Shown piece after piece: positions 15,629 through 24,669 of a stretch of 37,226 bases of DNA. Both the position numbers and the translations under genes were made by a program. A model generated the notes under the pieces. The model had not been told where the DNA came from, searched no databases, and saw only the letters and a program-made list of their open reading frames with translations. Source of the stretch: an uncultured Coriobacteriaceae bacterium (GTDB lineage Bacteria > Actinomycetota > Coriobacteriia > Coriobacteriales > Atopobiaceae); assembly GCA_902803315.1 (NCBI GenBank), contig CADCPM010000106.1, forward strand, positions 1 through 37,226, read 5' to 3'. Within the stretch, counting starts at the first letter, position 1. Every line of letters begins with the position of its first letter.

Positions 15629-17464
15629 ATGCATAAAGAGTTTTTGATGGGAAACGAGGCCATCGCGCTTGGAGCCTTGGCCGCGGGCGTGCGCGTGGTT
15701 GCGGGATATCCCGGCACGCCTTCCACGGAAGTGCTGGAAACGGTGGCAAAGAACAGGACCGACGACGTCTACGTAGAGTGGTCCATAAACGAGAAGGCCG
15801 CCATGGAGGTGGCAGCCGGTGCCGCCTACGCGGGTGCGCGCACCATGGTAACGTGCAAGCAGGTGGGCCTCAACGTTGCCTCCGACCCGCTCATGAGCCT
15901 GGCCTACATCGGCGTAAAGGGCGGCATGGTCGTGGTGGTGGCCGACGATCCCGGTCCCATATCGTCGCAGACCGAGCAGGACACACGCACCTTTGCGCAG
16001 TTTTGCAAGGTTCCCGTGTTCGACCCGTCGGGCGTCGGCGAGGCCTACGCCATGGTGCAGGACGCCTTCGAGTTGTCCGAGCGCCTGGGGACTCCCGTAA
16101 TACTCAGGCCAACCACGCGCGTGGACCATGGCTACGAGGCAATCGAGGTCGCAGACAAGGACGCGTGGAAGAGCGTTGCGCCCGAAGGCTTTGTTAAGGA
16201 CTCGTCGCGTTGGGTCATATTCCCTCGTCTGTCGGTAATAAACCATGCAAAGATCGAGCGGCGCAACGAGGAACTAGGCAGCGAGTTGAGTGACTCTGGG
16301 TACAACCGCGTGGAGGCCGAGGTCGGCTCGGCAAAGCGTATGGGAATCGCCTCGCATGGAATCAGCTATACCTACGTGTGCGACAACCTGGACGAGCGCG
16401 ACCGTCCGCGCCTGTTCAAGGTAGGAACGCCCTTTCCCTTTCCCGAGCAAAGGGCGCTCGCGTTTCTCGACGGGCTCGACGAGGTGCTGTGCGTGGAGGA
16501 GCTCGACCCCGTGATTGAGCGGGCGCTCATTCAGGTGTGCGGCAAGTATGGCCTTAGCACCAAGATTCGCGGAAAGCTCACCGGCGACATCGCACCATCT
16601 GGAGAGAATACCGTGGAGTCGGTGGGGGAGGCTATCAGGGGGTTCTTGCATCCAGCGCAGTTGGCACGTAAAAACAAGGATGCCGAGCCCACCGAGGAGT
16701 CCACGGCTCCCCAGCTTCCCGTACGGCCTCCCGTGTTGTGCGCCGGCTGCCCGCATCGCGCGAGCTTCTATGCGGTAAAGCGCGCTATGGGCAGAAGCAA
16801 GACCGTCTACTGCGGCGACATCGGCTGCTACACCCTGGGCAATGCCCGGCCCCTGGACATGGTCGACACCTGCCTGTGCATGGGAGCGGGCATAACCATT
16901 GCGCAGGGCATCTATCATGTGGAGCCAGACACCGCCTGCTTCGCCTTCGTGGGGGACTCGACGTTTTTCGCCAGCGGTATTACGGGGGTGGTCAACGCCT
17001 ACTACAACCAGGCGAACCTCACGGTGTGCGTGCTGGACAACTCTACCACGGCGATGACGGGCCACCAGCCGCATCCAGGCACCGGTCGCACTATGATGGG
17101 GCAGGTCGTGGATGCCGTGAGCATTGAGGCCGTGCTGCGTGCCATTGGGTTGAAGACGGTGGAGACGGTGAACCCGCTCGACCTCGATCGCGCGGTAGCC
17201 ACCGTCCAGCGCGTGGCGGACGAGCCAGGCGTGAAGGCCATCATCTTCAAGTCACCCTGCGTGGTGCTGGCGCGTCCCCAAGCGAAGAGCACCATCGACC
17301 AAGGCGCTTGCATTGGGTGCTTGCGTTGCGTGCGAGAGCTCGGGTGTCCCGCCATCTTTGTGCGTGACGGCAAGGCGGCCATCGACGCAAACCAATGCAC
17401 GGGATGCACCCTTTGCGAGCAGGTGTGTCCGGTGGGCGCCATTTCGGGAGGCGAGCGCATATGA
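15629..17464 (+). CDS. iorA: Indolepyruvate:ferredoxin oxidoreductase, alpha subunit
   Basis: This enzyme oxidatively decarboxylates aryl-pyruvates (from Trp, Phe, Tyr) to aryl-acetyl-CoA while reducing ferredoxin, a step of anaerobic amino acid fermentation. The N-terminal pyrimidine-binding domain begins MGNEAIALGALAAGV. The TPP-binding half includes CAGCPHR, GDIGCYTLG and a GDSTFF block. The C-terminal ferredoxin domain has two 4Fe-4S motifs: C561, C564, C567, C573 and C590, C593, C596, C600. The ATG at 15629 has AGGAG 4 nt upstream. The length (611 aa) is normal. Its stop overlaps the iorB start by 4 nt (ATGA). Confidence 0.95.
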   Translation: MHKEFLMGNEAIALGALAAGVRVVAGYPGTPSTEVLETVAKNRTDDVYVEWSINEKAAMEVAAGAAYAGARTMVTCKQVGLNVASDPLMSLAYIGVKGGMVVVVADDPGPISSQTEQDTRTFAQFCKVPVFDPSGVGEAYAMVQDAFELSERLGTPVILRPTTRVDHGYEAIEVADKDAWKSVAPEGFVKDSSRWVIFPRLSVINHAKIERRNEELGSELSDSGYNRVEAEVGSAKRMGIASHGISYTYVCDNLDERDRPRLFKVGTPFPFPEQRALAFLDGLDEVLCVEELDPVIERALIQVCGKYGLSTKIRGKLTGDIAPSGENTVESVGEAIRGFLHPAQLARKNKDAEPTEESTAPQLPVRPPVLCAGCPHRASFYAVKRAMGRSKTVYCGDIGCYTLGNARPLDMVDTCLCMGAGITIAQGIYHVEPDTACFAFVGDSTFFASGITGVVNAYYNQANLTVCVLDNSTTAMTGHQPHPGTGRTMMGQVVDAVSIEAVLRAIGLKTVETVNPLDLDRAVATVQRVADEPGVKAIIFKSPCVVLARPQAKSTIDQGACIGCLRCVRELGCPAIFVRDGKAAIDANQCTGCTLCEQVCPVGAISGGERI

Positions 17465-18030
17465 GAGACGACATCATCCTTTGTGGTGTGGGCGGACAGG
17501 GAACCGTCCTCGCCTCCAAGCTTTTGGCAGCGGCTGCGATGGAGCGCGGGCTGCCCGTAAAGACGGCGGAAACCATAGGCATGGCGCAACGTGGTGGCAG
17601 CGTGTTCAGCCATGTGCGGCTGGGCGAGGGATCGTCATCTCCGCTCATCGGCAGGGGACGGGCAGATCTTATCATCGCGTTCGAGCCGGCGGAGGCTGTG
17701 CGACAGCTGGGCTATTTGCGTGAGGGTGGCACCGTCGTGGTGAGCGAGGGGGCCATCGTGCCTGTGAGCGCCACTGTCGGTGGCCCCGCCTACGACTTGG
17801 ACGCCATCATGGGGTATCTGCGCGAGCGCGTGAAAAATCTCGTGGTGGTGGACGCCGCCGCGGCGGCATTGGAGCTTGGCTCCGCCAAGTGCCTCAACGT
17901 CGTGCTCCTGGGTGCGGCATCTAGGAGCGGTGCGCTTGCACTGGGGGAGGGCGACATCGAGGCTGCCATACGACGCCTCGTACCCGAGCGTTTCTTGGAG
18001 CTCAACCTGCGAGCGCTCGAATATGCATAG
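17461..18030 (+). CDS. iorB: Indolepyruvate:ferredoxin oxidoreductase, beta subunit
   Basis: This is the gamma-type subunit of the 2-oxoacid:ferredoxin oxidoreductase family, 189 aa. The family signature GVGGQGTVLASKLLA lies near residue 9, and TAETIGMAQRGGSVFSHVR follows. The start is fixed by the 4-nt ATGA overlap with iorA, implying translational coupling and a 1:1 complex. A longer in-frame start inside iorA adds non-family residues and is rejected. paaK follows after 40 bp. Confidence 0.95.
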   Translation: MRDDIILCGVGGQGTVLASKLLAAAAMERGLPVKTAETIGMAQRGGSVFSHVRLGEGSSSPLIGRGRADLIIAFEPAEAVRQLGYLREGGTVVVSEGAIVPVSATVGGPAYDLDAIMGYLRERVKNLVVVDAAAAALELGSAKCLNVVLLGAASRSGALALGEGDIEAAIRRLVPERFLELNLRALEYA

Positions 18031-18070
18031 GCGGAAAACGGATTGTCCACAACACGTTAGGGGATAGAGC

Positions 18071-19312
18071 ATGCAAATCAACGACAAGCAGCTAGAGCAG
18101 GTAAACACGCAGATCCAACGCCTGCTTGCGGCAGACAGCTTTTACGGAAGGCGCCTGAGGGAGGCGGGCGTTACGGGCGTCTCCTCGGTTGAGGACTTCC
18201 AGAAGCTTCCCTTTTCGGAAAAGCAGGACCTGCGCGAGGCGTATCCCTTGGGACTCTCGGCCGTGCCACAGGAGCAGATCGTGCGCATCCATTCCTCAAG
18301 CGGCACGACGGGCACGCCCGTGATCATCCCCTACACGAAGAAGGACGTCGAGGACTGGGCCATCCAATTCGAGCGATGCTATGAATACGCGGGCATCACG
18401 CCTGAGGACCGCATCCAGATAACCCCGGGATACGGCCTTTGGACCGCGGGCATCGGATTCCAGGCGGGCGCCGAGCGTCTGGGTGCCATGGCCATTCCCA
18501 TGGGACCGGGCAACACCCAGAAGCAGCTGCAGTTCATGATCGACATGGAGTCAACGGTGCTCACGGCAACCGCGAGTTACGCGCTTCTGCTTGCCGAGGA
18601 GATCGAGAAGCGCGGCATCAAGGACAAGATCAAGCTCAAGAAGCTCATCACAGGCTCAGAGCGGTCCGGCGAGAAGATTCGCAAGCGCATCATAGACGCT
18701 CTGGGCGTGGAGTACTACGACATATACGGCCTCACCGAGGTGTACGGCCCAGGCATCGGAATCAACTGCGCGCACACCCATGGCATGCACGTGTGGAGCG
18801 ACTACGTGTTCCTGGAGATCATCGACCCCAAGTCCGGCGAGGTGCTGCCCGACGGCGAGTGGGGCGAGATCGTGCTCACGACACTGGTGAAGGAGGGTGC
18901 GCCGCTCATCCGCTTCCGCACGCACGACCTCTCGCGCATCATTCCCGGCGACTGCGCCTGCGGCCATAACGAGCACCCTCGCATCGACACCATAACGGGC
19001 AGGTCCGACGACATGATGAAGATCCACGGCGTCAACGTGTTCCCCGCGCAGATAGAGGAGATCCTGGCCAGCTTCCCAGAGCTCTCTAGCGAGTATCAGA
19101 TACGCCTCTCGCATCTGGACGGCCGCGACACCATGCGCATATACGTGGAGACGAACGGTTCGGTGGACTGGGAGGATCTGCGCAAGCGCGTGGCGAGCCG
19201 CGTGCGACATCGCATAGGCTTCACGCCCCTGGTGAAGATCGTGGAGTTGGGAGTGCTTCCGCGCAGCGAGAAGAAGACGCGTCGCGTGTTCGATGAGCGC
19301 TACGACGACTAG
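18071..19312 (+). CDS. paaK: Phenylacetate-CoA ligase (aryl-acid CoA ligase)
   Basis: This is an ANL-superfamily AMP-forming ligase of 413 aa. The P-loop motif HSSSGTTGTP is at 74-83, YDIYGLTEVYGPG forms the middle signature, and the C-terminal part carries GRSDDMMKIHGVNVFP. It activates aryl acetates with CoA. In an iorAB operon it is expected to act on phenyl-, 4-hydroxyphenyl- or indole-acetate. Running in reverse it could yield ATP from aryl-acetyl-CoA, as proposed for such clusters, but that is inference. The SD is AGGGG, just upstream of ATG 18071. Confidence 0.93.
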   Translation: MQINDKQLEQVNTQIQRLLAADSFYGRRLREAGVTGVSSVEDFQKLPFSEKQDLREAYPLGLSAVPQEQIVRIHSSSGTTGTPVIIPYTKKDVEDWAIQFERCYEYAGITPEDRIQITPGYGLWTAGIGFQAGAERLGAMAIPMGPGNTQKQLQFMIDMESTVLTATASYALLLAEEIEKRGIKDKIKLKKLITGSERSGEKIRKRIIDALGVEYYDIYGLTEVYGPGIGINCAHTHGMHVWSDYVFLEIIDPKSGEVLPDGEWGEIVLTTLVKEGAPLIRFRTHDLSRIIPGDCACGHNEHPRIDTITGRSDDMMKIHGVNVFPAQIEEILASFPELSSEYQIRLSHLDGRDTMRIYVETNGSVDWEDLRKRVASRVRHRIGFTPLVKIVELGVLPRSEKKTRRVFDERYDD

Positions 19313-19334
19313 GGGGATTGTTGCACCCTGCGCT

Positions 19335-19412
19335 CGCGGCACGGCCCGCAGGCGGCGACTCACGAAGTGAGCGAGCGTGGCGAGCGCGGAGCCGCATGCG
19401 GGCCGTGCCGCG
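19335..19412. repeat. Palindromic element, family 1, copy G (after paaK)
   Basis: Outer arms of 16 bp pair perfectly, and pairing continues inward with one mismatch to 22 bp (19335-19356 with 19391-19412). The core variant is GAGCGTGGCGAGCG. It lies 22 bp after paaK. Confidence 0.87.
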
Positions 19413-19497
19413 GGCGGGACGGCGCGGGGTTATGGCCGTTTGTTCGGATGTCAGGCTCCGTCGGTCCAGTCGCGCGGGCAGAATCGGCAAACTATCG

Positions 19498-19503
19498 TAT
19501 GAT
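19498..19503 (+). promoter_or_regulatory. -10 box before the EAL gene
   Basis: TATGAT lies within TATCGTATGATG, a 12-mer also found at the promoter before the phosphatase gene (23938-23949). The -35 region (CGGGCA at 17 bp) is weak. The shared extended sequence suggests a common promoter type. Confidence 0.4.
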
Positions 19504-19539
19504 GGTAAGGATAGGAACCGAAGAACGGAGAGCCGCTCC

Positions 19540-22053
19540 ATGCCTGTGTTCAAACGCAGCCAGCAAGACAGCCTAACAGGGCTGCCCACAAGAGACGTGT
19601 TCGTTTCAAAGGCGAACAAGCTCCTCATGCGCTCTAACCCAAACGACTACGCCGCGGTCTATATGCGGCTGGTGAATCTTGGCATGTACATCGTTCGTCA
19701 TGGACGCAACGCCGGTGAAGAAGTCGTTTTGCTTATCGCTTCAAAATTGAGCGAAAGCCCTGCCATCGAGGCCGTTGGTCGCTTGAGTTCGGGAAGCTTT
19801 GCCGCGCTCGCACCAATCGATAGGGTGGAAGAGGTCCTAAGCGCAATCAATCACTTGCTGCCAACGTTTGGCGAGACGGACGGCTTGATGCTCAAGGGCG
19901 GCTACTGTGCGATGAGCGGCAACCTCACGCTCGACGAGGCAATGGCGCGCGCGCACTATGCGTACGAGGATGTTCGCATAGGGAGTCCCGCCTATTCGCG
20001 CCTGTTCGACCAAGGATTGGAAACGGTCTATAACCGCAGGACCTACGTGGTCGAGCACCTTAACGACGCGATTGCGCGCGGTGAGATCAGGGCTTACGCG
20101 CAGCCTATCATCCGTGTGCTCACTGGCCAGATATGCGAGGTAGAAATACTGGCGCGTTGGAGGTCCGATGAGTTCGGCTTCTTTCGTCCCGACGAGTTCA
20201 TCCCCGAGCTCGAGCGCCATCGGCTCATCCATCAGCTTGATGGCGAGGTCGTGCGCCTTGCCTGCAAGCAATGGAAGGAAGCGTCGGATCTTGGCATAAA
20301 CGTTCCCTTTGGCATAAACCTCAGCAGGCTCGACTTCGAGCTGTGCGACATCTTTGCCGTGGTAAACGAGCATATGCGTGCCTACGACGTTCCCGTTGAG
20401 CAGGTGCACATTGAGGTTACCGAAAGCGCGCTCGCCCAAAGCAACTCGCTGCTCTTGTCGGGAATCGACAAGTTCAGGCGCGCTGGCTTCGAGCTGTACC
20501 TGGATGACTTTGGTAGCGGGTATTCCACCCTGCAGGTGCTGGAGGGTAAGAGCTTCGACGTGGTCAAGCTCGACATGTCGCTGCTGCGCGAGGTGGAGAG
20601 CAACGAGCGGGCGCGCGTCATTGTTGCGGATGCGGTTAGCATGATAAAGCGTCTTAACCTTCAGACGCTGTGCGAGGGAGTGGAGACCGAAGACCAGTTC
20701 CTCTTCCTCAAGGCGGTGGGATGCGAGAAGGCTCAGGGGTACTACTTCTCTCGTCCCGTGAGCCACGAGGAGATAATGGAGCACTTGGAGGATACGATAG
20801 ACCTCCACGAGACGCCGGAGGACAAGCGATACTACGATTCGCTGGGTAAGATAAACCTCATCGACGGGACGCGTAGTAGCGTGCATGGCGTGGAGGCCGC
20901 GCACTTTTTGGGGACGCAGCCTTTCGCGATAGTGGAGGTTCGCGGTCAAAGCGTGTCGTTCCTGTCTTCCAACACGGCGTTCAATCGATTCGTGGAGGAC
21001 TCGCTCGCCAGATCGCTCGATGACTTGGTGCATCGGTTGAGCGATGACCTCTCGACCCTTCGCAACAAGATGCTCTTCTCTGCGTCCAAGGCACGCGTTA
21101 CGGGCGAGGCGCAACGCTTTGACTTCGTGCTTGAGGGCAACTTCCTTACCATGGGCATAAGCTACGTTGAGGGGTCGGAGGGACGAGAGGCCTACCTCAT
21201 GGAGATCCTCAGCGTTACCAAGTACTCCCAATTCAACGACTTCAAACTCCTCGAGGAGTCGCTGCGCTTCCTGTACACGATTTTCAAGCGTATCGATCTG
21301 CTGGACGTCACCGACAATACCTGGCGCAACATATACCTCAACGTACCGCGCTACAACGCCTTGCGAACTGGTGCCACGCCGCAGGACGAGATCGACGCCT
21401 TTTGTGAGACCTTCATACACCCAGACGATCGTAGGCGCTTTATAGAGTTTTATGACTTGGATACGGTGGACAAGCGCATTTCGCACCAAGGCTCGGTGCA
21501 TCTGGCAGACGTGTTCTTCGCCCTTTCGGACAGCGACCGTTACGAAGACCAACTCTTCATGCTCATCCCTGTCTCTATGGGAGGACATAAACAGTACCTT
21601 TCCTGCATGCGCGACTTGGACATTTCGGGACTTACGCGCCAATACACCGGCTCGTCAGAGCGCATATCCGACGAGGTCCTGCTTTCGGGGATACTCTCCG
21701 TCACGGAGCGATACGTCTTTTGGAAGGACGATAAGCGCAGGTTCTTGGGAGCTAACGAGCGATTCCTCAGCTACTACGGATTCTCTTCCGTGGAGAGCAT
21801 CCTGGGCAAGACCGACGAGGACCTTGGCTGGACGCGTAACTCCCATTTTCCCGAGGACGAGAAGAAGGTTCTTGAGGGAAAGCAGATGCTGGACGTGGAC
21901 GGCTACACCTGCAGGCGGGGTGAGCTGCGCGATATAAAGGTGTCCAAGATGCCCTTGTGGAACGAGGGAAAGGTCATCGGTCTGGTGGGCTTTCTCGTGG
22001 ACGTGGGGCCACACGGATCGAAAAGCGAGAAAAAGGAATCAAACGGCGAGTAG
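19540..22053 (+). CDS. GGDEF-like / EAL c-di-GMP phosphodiesterase with PAS domains
   Basis: The product is 837 aa and cytoplasmic. The first domain (about 8-165) is GGDEF-like, but the signature position reads SSGSF (83-87), so it is not a cyclase. The EAL domain (about 170-415) keeps its catalytic set: E202 in EIL (for EAL), N260, E295, DDFG at 322-325, K343, E379 in EGVE and Q399. It is therefore probably an active phosphodiesterase. Two or three PAS-like modules follow, the clearest at about 690-825 (YVFWKDDKRRFLGANERFLSYYGF, broken here at 24 residues for reference only by its ends YVFWKDD and LSYYGF). The start is ATG 19540 with GGAG at 19527-19530; the longer in-frame TTG at 19318 reads through repeat G and is rejected. 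Confidence 0.9.
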   Translation: MPVFKRSQQDSLTGLPTRDVFVSKANKLLMRSNPNDYAAVYMRLVNLGMYIVRHGRNAGEEVVLLIASKLSESPAIEAVGRLSSGSFAALAPIDRVEEVLSAINHLLPTFGETDGLMLKGGYCAMSGNLTLDEAMARAHYAYEDVRIGSPAYSRLFDQGLETVYNRRTYVVEHLNDAIARGEIRAYAQPIIRVLTGQICEVEILARWRSDEFGFFRPDEFIPELERHRLIHQLDGEVVRLACKQWKEASDLGINVPFGINLSRLDFELCDIFAVVNEHMRAYDVPVEQVHIEVTESALAQSNSLLLSGIDKFRRAGFELYLDDFGSGYSTLQVLEGKSFDVVKLDMSLLREVESNERARVIVADAVSMIKRLNLQTLCEGVETEDQFLFLKAVGCEKAQGYYFSRPVSHEEIMEHLEDTIDLHETPEDKRYYDSLGKINLIDGTRSSVHGVEAAHFLGTQPFAIVEVRGQSVSFLSSNTAFNRFVEDSLARSLDDLVHRLSDDLSTLRNKMLFSASKARVTGEAQRFDFVLEGNFLTMGISYVEGSEGREAYLMEILSVTKYSQFNDFKLLEESLRFLYTIFKRIDLLDVTDNTWRNIYLNVPRYNALRTGATPQDEIDAFCETFIHPDDRRRFIEFYDLDTVDKRISHQGSVHLADVFFALSDSDRYEDQLFMLIPVSMGGHKQYLSCMRDLDISGLTRQYTGSSERISDEVLLSGILSVTERYVFWKDDKRRFLGANERFLSYYGFSSVESILGKTDEDLGWTRNSHFPEDEKKVLEGKQMLDVDGYTCRRGELRDIKVSKMPLWNEGKVIGLVGFLVDVGPHGSKSEKKESNGE

Positions 22054-22201
22054 GCATCCTTCCGTGCCGCGCAATATAACCTATAAGGTTTTTAAGGGTT
22101 TCTAAAGCTGAGTGAAGCGGAGGTGGACGACGCGTCCTTTTAGGATAGCTTAAGCTGTGCGTGTTACGCTTGGCATGCCATCAAAGAGAGAGGGGCATGT
22201 A

Positions 22202-23665
22202 ATGAGCGGACTCAATCTTACACGCAGAAGCCTTTTGGGAATGTCCACTGCGCTCGCGAGCATTTTGGCGGGATGCGCAGCGGGAGGCAATGCCTCCAGT
22301 TCCTCCAGCGCGCCTGAGGGATCCTCGAGTTCCTCGGCAAGCGTGCAGCGTCAGACGATATCTGACTCCAGCAACGGCGGCCACGCCATAGCGGTAAGTG
22401 GCGAGAAGGCGTCCTACGTTGCCGTAGACGTAAAGAAGACGGGCGACGACGATGGCGACGAGGCTGACTTCTATGGCACGAACGCCGCCGTGTATGCCGA
22501 GCAGGGTGCCACGCTCGACCTCGACGACATTACGGTTAACTGCAACGGCACGCACGCGAATGCCGTGTTCAGCTATGGCGAAGGCACTACCGTCAACATA
22601 AAGAACTCTGTCATCGACACCACCAGCAATACCTCGGGTGGAATCATGGTCACGGGCGGGGGCGTGCTTAATGCCACCGACCTCACGGTCCACACCGCGG
22701 GCAATTCCTCCGCTCCCATCCGATCCGACCGCGGTGGCGGCACCCAGGAAGTCACGGGAGGCGAGTTCACCAGCGACGGCAAGGGCTCGCCGGTAATCTA
22801 TTCCACGGCCGACGTCAGGGTGACGGGTGCCAAGCTCACCTCCAACTCATCTCAGGGCGTCGTGGTGGAGGGAAAGAACTCGGTTTCGCTTAAGGACTGT
22901 ACGCTGGTCGCCAGCAACACGTCGAAGAACAGCGACAAGTCCGATTGGTTCCAGGCCGTCATGATATACCAGTCAATGAGTGGTGATGCGGCAGAGGGGC
23001 AGGCGAGCTTTAGCGCGGAGGGCGGATCGATTGCCAACCAAAACGGCGACGTGTTCTTCGTCAACAACACCGTGTGTCAGATTTCGTTGCGAAAGGTGAG
23101 CATCAAGAACGAGGATACAGCAGGAAACTTCCTGCGTGCCGCGGCTGCGGGGTGGGGTAAAGAAGGCAGCAATGGCGGTCAGGTGCTCCTCAATGCCGCT
23201 GACCAGCAGCTCTCTGGCAACGTGCTTGTGGACGACGTCTCGAAGCTCAACCTCCACCTTGCCGAGGGCTCGGCCTTTACGGGCGCGATCAATCCAGATG
23301 GCGCCTCCGGGCAAGTGTTCGTTGAGGTGGCAGACGGATGCACCTGGGAGCTAACTGCGGACTCGCACGTTACGAGCCTTACGTGCAAGTCGACGGGCGT
23401 CTTGCTCAAAGGCCACACGCTTACGGTGGGCGATAAGGCGTATGCGGAGGGCACTGAATCGACGGGCAGTGAGGTTGAGTTCACGGCACAGGAATCCGCA
23501 GGCGGACCCGGTGAGGGTGGCGAACCCCCCGAGAAACCCGGCGGGAGCGCCGATGGCGGCGAGCCGCCCGCAAAACCGGGTGGGAGCACCGACGGCGGCG
23601 AGCCGCCGGCTAAGCCTGGCGAAGGCGGTGGCAACGCGCAGTCTACCTCGTCCGCCACGTCGTAG
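22202..23665 (+). CDS. Secreted lipoprotein with beta-helix-like body and Gly/Pro-rich tail
   Basis: The N-terminus has a twin-arginine-like motif (TRRSLLG, 7-13) and a lipobox LAGC with Cys25, so it is probably a Tat-exported lipoprotein. A Ser-rich linker follows. The body (about 65-420) is rich in short repeated turns (VNIKNSVIDTT, LNATDLTV, VRVTGAKLTS) typical of right-handed beta-helix/pectate-lyase-like proteins. The tail has three copies of a 13-residue unit GGEPPxKPGGSxD. No catalytic residues are recognised, so adhesion or polysaccharide binding is possible. The start is ATG 22202 with AGAGGGG upstream. The 148-bp upstream gap contains the palindrome AGCTTAAGCT (22147-22156). Confidence 0.8.
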   Translation: MSGLNLTRRSLLGMSTALASILAGCAAGGNASSSSSAPEGSSSSSASVQRQTISDSSNGGHAIAVSGEKASYVAVDVKKTGDDDGDEADFYGTNAAVYAEQGATLDLDDITVNCNGTHANAVFSYGEGTTVNIKNSVIDTTSNTSGGIMVTGGGVLNATDLTVHTAGNSSAPIRSDRGGGTQEVTGGEFTSDGKGSPVIYSTADVRVTGAKLTSNSSQGVVVEGKNSVSLKDCTLVASNTSKNSDKSDWFQAVMIYQSMSGDAAEGQASFSAEGGSIANQNGDVFFVNNTVCQISLRKVSIKNEDTAGNFLRAAAAGWGKEGSNGGQVLLNAADQQLSGNVLVDDVSKLNLHLAEGSAFTGAINPDGASGQVFVEVADGCTWELTADSHVTSLTCKSTGVLLKGHTLTVGDKAYAEGTESTGSEVEFTAQESAGGPGEGGEPPEKPGGSADGGEPPAKPGGSTDGGEPPAKPGEGGGNAQSTSSATS

Positions 23666-23691
23666 GATTGCTCTGATTGCGTCGGTAGAAA

Positions 23692-23721
23692 CGCGGAGGC
23701 GTCCCTCGGGGCGCCTCCGCG
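23692..23721 (+). terminator. Terminator after the lipoprotein gene
   Basis: CGCGGAGGCG (23692-23701) pairs with CGCCTCCGCG (23712-23721) around a 10-nt loop, and CTTTGG follows. It lies 27 bp after the stop. The rest of the 314-bp gap holds a second hairpin and a promoter. Confidence 0.75.
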
Positions 23722-23839
23722 CTTTGGTGCCTATTGCGTCATCCGTTTGTGTACAGAATAATTCGTATATACGATAAAGCACCTCTCCTGGATATATTTC
23801 TACGCACAGCTGAGCCAAGGTGGCGCCGCGAGCACGCTG

Positions 23840-23878
23840 GCCCGCCCTCGGACGCGTTGGACGCACGTGGCGGGCTTT
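23840..23878 (+). terminator. Second hairpin in the same gap
   Basis: GCCCGCC (23840-23846) pairs with GGCGGGC (23869-23875), followed by TTT. The 22-nt loop is long. It may be a backup terminator or a leader structure. Confidence 0.4.
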
Positions 23879-23918
23879 CGCATGCTAGGGTCCTTGTCGC
23901 GACGCGCGCTCAGCGCCT

Positions 23919-23947
23919 TTGCCTGAGCCTTCCCGATATCGTATGAT
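23919..23947 (+). promoter_or_regulatory. Promoter for the phosphatase gene
   Basis: TTGCCT (23919-23924) and TATGAT (23942-23947) are separated by 17 bp. The start codon is 32 bp after the -10. This may drive the phosphatase, acetyltransferase and 5-formyl-THF cyclo-ligase together. Confidence 0.6.
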
Positions 23948-23979
23948 GTTTTAAACAAGGTCTTATTGGGAGGAAAGTA

Positions 23980-24609
23980 ATGACGGCATCGCTTTATTTG
24001 TTGCGTCATGGGGAGACGCTCTTCAATGTTCAGAACAAGACGCAGGGCTGGTGTGACTCACCGCTCACGGAGCGTGGCGTCGAGCAATGCAGGATCGCAG
24101 GCAAGGAGCTCGCTGGGCGGGGCATCGTGTTTGACCGCCTGTACTCTTCCACCTCAGAGAGGTGCTGCGACACGCTGGAGCTTGCGCTTGAGGCCGGTTG
24201 GGGCGAGGTGCCTCACTATGAGCGACTCAAGGGTCTGAAGGAACATAACTTCGGTGCCTTTGAGGCGAAGGACCAGTTTTTGGAGAGGTTCCCACACGGC
24301 GACTTCTACAAGGCCTACGGCGGTGAGACGGACGAGGAGTGTCTTGAGCGATTTAGGGCGACGCTGCTGGACATAATGGCGAATGCCAAAGACGGGGAGC
24401 AGGTGCTTGCGGTTACGCACGGGGGCACCTGCATCATGCTGTTCCACGACCTGGTGCCGCGTCCCGAGCCCGGCACCGTGCCGTTTGGCAACTGCGTGTG
24501 CTATCACTACGAGTATGATAATGGCACGCTTCGCTGGGTCGAGTCCATTGTCGCCGACTTCTCGACGCTCGATGGCCCGGGCCTGCCTCCACAGGTGCGC
24601 TACAGGTAG
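23980..24609 (+). CDS. Histidine phosphatase superfamily protein (phosphoglycerate mutase-like)
   Basis: The product is 209 aa. The catalytic LRHGET lies at about 8-13, followed by QGWCDSPLTERG, and the second histidine is in AVTHGGTC. This is a broad-specificity phosphatase family; several members are annotated as cofactor-independent mutases without being so, and the substrate cannot be told here. The SD GGGAGGAAA precedes the ATG. It is followed after 60 bp by the acetyltransferase gene. Confidence 0.88.
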   Translation: MTASLYLLRHGETLFNVQNKTQGWCDSPLTERGVEQCRIAGKELAGRGIVFDRLYSSTSERCCDTLELALEAGWGEVPHYERLKGLKEHNFGAFEAKDQFLERFPHGDFYKAYGGETDEECLERFRATLLDIMANAKDGEQVLAVTHGGTCIMLFHDLVPRPEPGTVPFGNCVCYHYEYDNGTLRWVESIVADFSTLDGPGLPPQVRYR

Positions 24610-24669
24610 CGGCTCGCGTCGTGTGCGGATGCCCAGCTGGGCGTTTTGCCTAACCTTGAGGGAGAAACC

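Noticed and set aside
19318..19539. Longer N-terminus for the EAL protein from TTG 19318
   Set aside because: It runs through repeat G and gives the repeat-type Ser/Glu/Arg peptide; ATG 19540 has an SD and starts at the domain.
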